From Baffinella frigidus (taxonomy: Eukaryota; Cryptophyceae; Cryptomonadales; Baffinellaceae): 12,885 nt of DNA. Below are positions 11,921 through 12,885 of the stretch, in pieces. A model generated the notes under the pieces. The model was given only the letters and a program-made list of their open reading frames with translations, ran no database searches and had not been told where the DNA came from. Position numbers and translations under genes: made by a program. Every line of letters starts with the position of its first letter. Within the stretch, counting starts at the first letter, position 1. The stretch covers positions 90,540 through 103,424 of the forward strand of contig MU646699.1 of assembly GCA_026770585.1 (NCBI GenBank), read 5' to 3'.

Positions 11921-12006
11921 TAAACCCTAAACCCTAAACCCTAAAACCTGAACCCTAAACCCTAAACCCTTAACACTGAACACTAAATCCTAAATCCTAA
12001 ACCCTT
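11921..12006 (-). repeat. Telomere-like array (CCCTAAA), Tudor gene intron 2
   Basis: Begins as perfect TAAACCCTAAACCC repeats and decays to CACTAAATCC variants. The C-rich strand is the sense strand, as in the hydrolase introns. Also seen at 12123-12165 with CCCCAAA variants just before an acceptor. Confidence 0.93.
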
Positions 12007-12122
12007 TGCTGCTCGATTCCGTAATTCTCGGAGTATCAGTTGCACGCGAGTACGCTCGGCCACCTTCAATTTCGACGCGTTTCATTCGCGGTGGTTCTTT
12101 GTAACACAGCACTCCACCGGTC

Positions 12123-12165
12123 TAACCCCAAACCCCAAACCCCACTCCCCAAACCCTAAATCCCC
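12123..12165 (-). repeat. Telomere-like tract at exon 3 copy 1 acceptor
   Basis: TAACCCCAAACCCCAAACCC and AAACCCTAAATCCCC run directly into CCGGCAG|GGCGCT. The tract supplies both the pyrimidine-rich sequence and CTAA-type branch-point candidates of the splice site. Confidence 0.85.
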
Positions 12166-12171
12166 CGGCAG

Positions 12172-12252
12172 GGCGCTATCGTGGGCGGGGAAATCCCGCG
12201 CGGTCCCTCCGCCAGGGACCGTTTGACCATCAATAACGTTGACCGTCAATAA
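12172..12252 (+). pseudogene. Tudor gene exon 3, copy 1 (exon-like)
   Basis: After CCCCCGGCAG: GAIVGGEIPRGPSARDRL, then the frame enters TTGACCATCAATAAC repeat and stops at 12250-12252. It shares GGCGCTATCGTGGGCGGGGA with copy 2. It is in phase with exon 2. Which copy is functional cannot be decided; no domain recognised. Confidence 0.55.
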
Positions 12253-12270
12253 CTTTGACCATCAATAACC
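12224..12270 (+). repeat. TTGACCATCAATAAC tandem repeat
   Basis: Three units (TTGACCATCAATAAC, TTGACCGTCAATAAC, TTGACCATCAATAAC) between the exon 3 copies. The core TTGACCATCA is the same unit seen between exon 6 copies of the hydrolase gene at 6205-6290 and 6368-6391. Confidence 0.88.
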
Positions 12271-12292
12271 ACTCTCGACCCTCCCCTGGCAG

Positions 12293-12427
12293 GGCGCTAT
12301 CGTGGGTGGGGAGCTTCCTCGCGAGTCCCCGCCAGGGTCGCGCAACACCGTCACCCCCCCGCTGTCAGCCGGCAGGTCTGAACGCTTCCAGTCAGCTCTC
12401 CTAAGTGAATCTACTTCGGAGGTCTAA
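12293..12427 (+). CDS. Tudor gene exon 3, copy 2 (candidate terminal exon)
   Basis: Acceptor CTCGACCCTCCCCTGGCAG|GGCGCT has a better pyrimidine tract than copy 1. It reads GAIVGGELPRESPPGSRNTV and on to a stop at 12425-12427 (44 codons). An internal donor-like CAG|GTCTGA lies at about 12375. No family recognised. It is called on phase, splice site and duplication of a coding-looking segment. Confidence 0.45.
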   Translation, partial: GAIVGGELPRESPPGSRNTVTPPLSAGRSERFQSALLSESTSEV

Positions 12428-12444
12428 GTGAATCTACTTTGGAG
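12400..12444 (+). repeat. ~23-bp tandem repeat (two units)
   Basis: CTAAGTGAATCTACTTCGGAG and CTAAGTGAATCTACTTTGGAG. The first unit overlaps the end of the candidate exon 3 copy 2 reading frame. Confidence 0.85.
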
Positions 12445-12527
12445 TCCTCACAACCTTGTATCCGTGGGTGCCCCGGACAAGAGCACACCCCAAGGCAAAT
12501 TTGGCAACTTAAGATTATTTTGCCCAC

Positions 12528-12631
12528 AGGGCGATCAGAATCCACTGGAGCCATTTGAAATGGACGTGTAAGCTACGAACATCATTGATTTTTGTAGCTT
12601 ACAAGTCAATTTTACGTTGGTGAATCGCCCT
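12528..12631. mobile_element. Short inverted-repeat element J (~104 bp)
   Basis: The ends AGGGCGAT and ATCGCCCT have further imperfect pairing inward. The interior holds a clear hairpin GTAAGCTAC...GTAGCTTAC (12568-12602) and a small palindrome CCATTTGAAATGG (12551-12563). Non-coding; boundaries approximate. Confidence 0.55.
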
Positions 12632-12655
12632 CGCCCAGGAGCATCATCCCACCTC

Positions 12656-12885
12656 TGAACCCCCCCCCCCTCATAAGCCCCCTAACCCCTACACCCCTAA
12701 CCCCTAAAAACTGACCCCTAAACCCTAAACCCTTACCCCTAACCCCTAACCCCTAAACCCTAACCCCTAAACCCTACACCCTAAACCCTACACCCTGAAC
12801 CCTAAACCCTAAACACTAAACACTAACCCCCAAACCCTAAACCCTAAACCCTAAACCCTGAACCCTAAACCCTGAACCCTAACCC
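12656..12885 (-). repeat. Telomere-like array (CCCTAAA/CCCTAACC) to window end
   Basis: Begins with a C run, then CCCCTAACCCCTACACCCCT variants, and becomes more regular CCCTAAACCCTGAACCC towards the end. At a right-hand chromosome end the plus strand should read TTTAGGG; it reads CCCTAAA here, so this is an interstitial array or an inverted tract, not a telomere cap. Confidence 0.9.

Noticed and set aside
12656-12885. True chromosome-end telomere at the right edge
   Set aside because: The plus strand reads CCCTAAA toward the right end; a right-hand telomere would read TTTAGGG. The repeats are also degenerate.

Overview
The window looks like nuclear DNA from a GC-rich alga, most likely a green alga. 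Three things support this: (1) genes split by GT-AG introns; (2) many imperfect copies of the plant/green-algal telomere heptamer TTTAGGG (CCCTAAA on the other strand); (3) a dense population of small inverted-repeat (MITE-like) elements and microsatellites. Dinoflagellates and a few other protists share the TTTAGGG telomere, so species placement is inference. Nothing looks bacterial, plasmid or viral.

Layout. Positions 1-5740 hold no gene I can support. They contain a CCTCCACCATCC minisatellite (1-225), dispersed and direct repeats, at least six families of short terminal-inverted-repeat elements (several with TA target duplications, two nested), CT, GA/TG and TA microsatellites, and a tandem array of about 120-bp units mixed with telomere-like DNA (4735-5290). 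Positions 5742-10595 hold a minus-strand gene for an SGNH/GDSL-type hydrolase. I reconstruct six exons: 10595-9827, 8320-8199, 7745-7668, 7358-7302, 6758-6700 and 6197-5942. Phases match at every junction and all catalytic blocks fall in order. A divergent promoter region (10596-10903) separates it from a plus-strand gene with an SMN/SPF30-like Tudor domain and a Gly/Pro-rich tail (10904-11137 joined to 11354-11794 or 11854, probably continuing to exon copies at 12172 and 12293).

The striking feature is the introns. In both genes they consist largely of degenerate telomere-like heptamers (GGGTTTA, GGGTTTG, GGGTTTC, GGGTTCC, GGGTTCA and their complements) that run almost up to the splice sites. 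Scattered through these arrays are partial duplicates of the neighbouring exons: six fragments of exon 2, two of exon 3, four of exon 4 and four of exon 6 in the hydrolase gene, and two of exon 3 in the Tudor gene. Many copies keep one splice site and then break off into repeat. With few exceptions the C-rich telomere strand is the sense strand in both genes, so the orientation flips at the divergent promoter. I infer telomere-repeat invasion or expansion of introns coupled to repeated partial exon duplication.

Exon joins come from reading frames, motifs and GT/GC-AG sites by eye, without transcript data. The motif-bearing exons are secure; the 3' ends of both genes are not.
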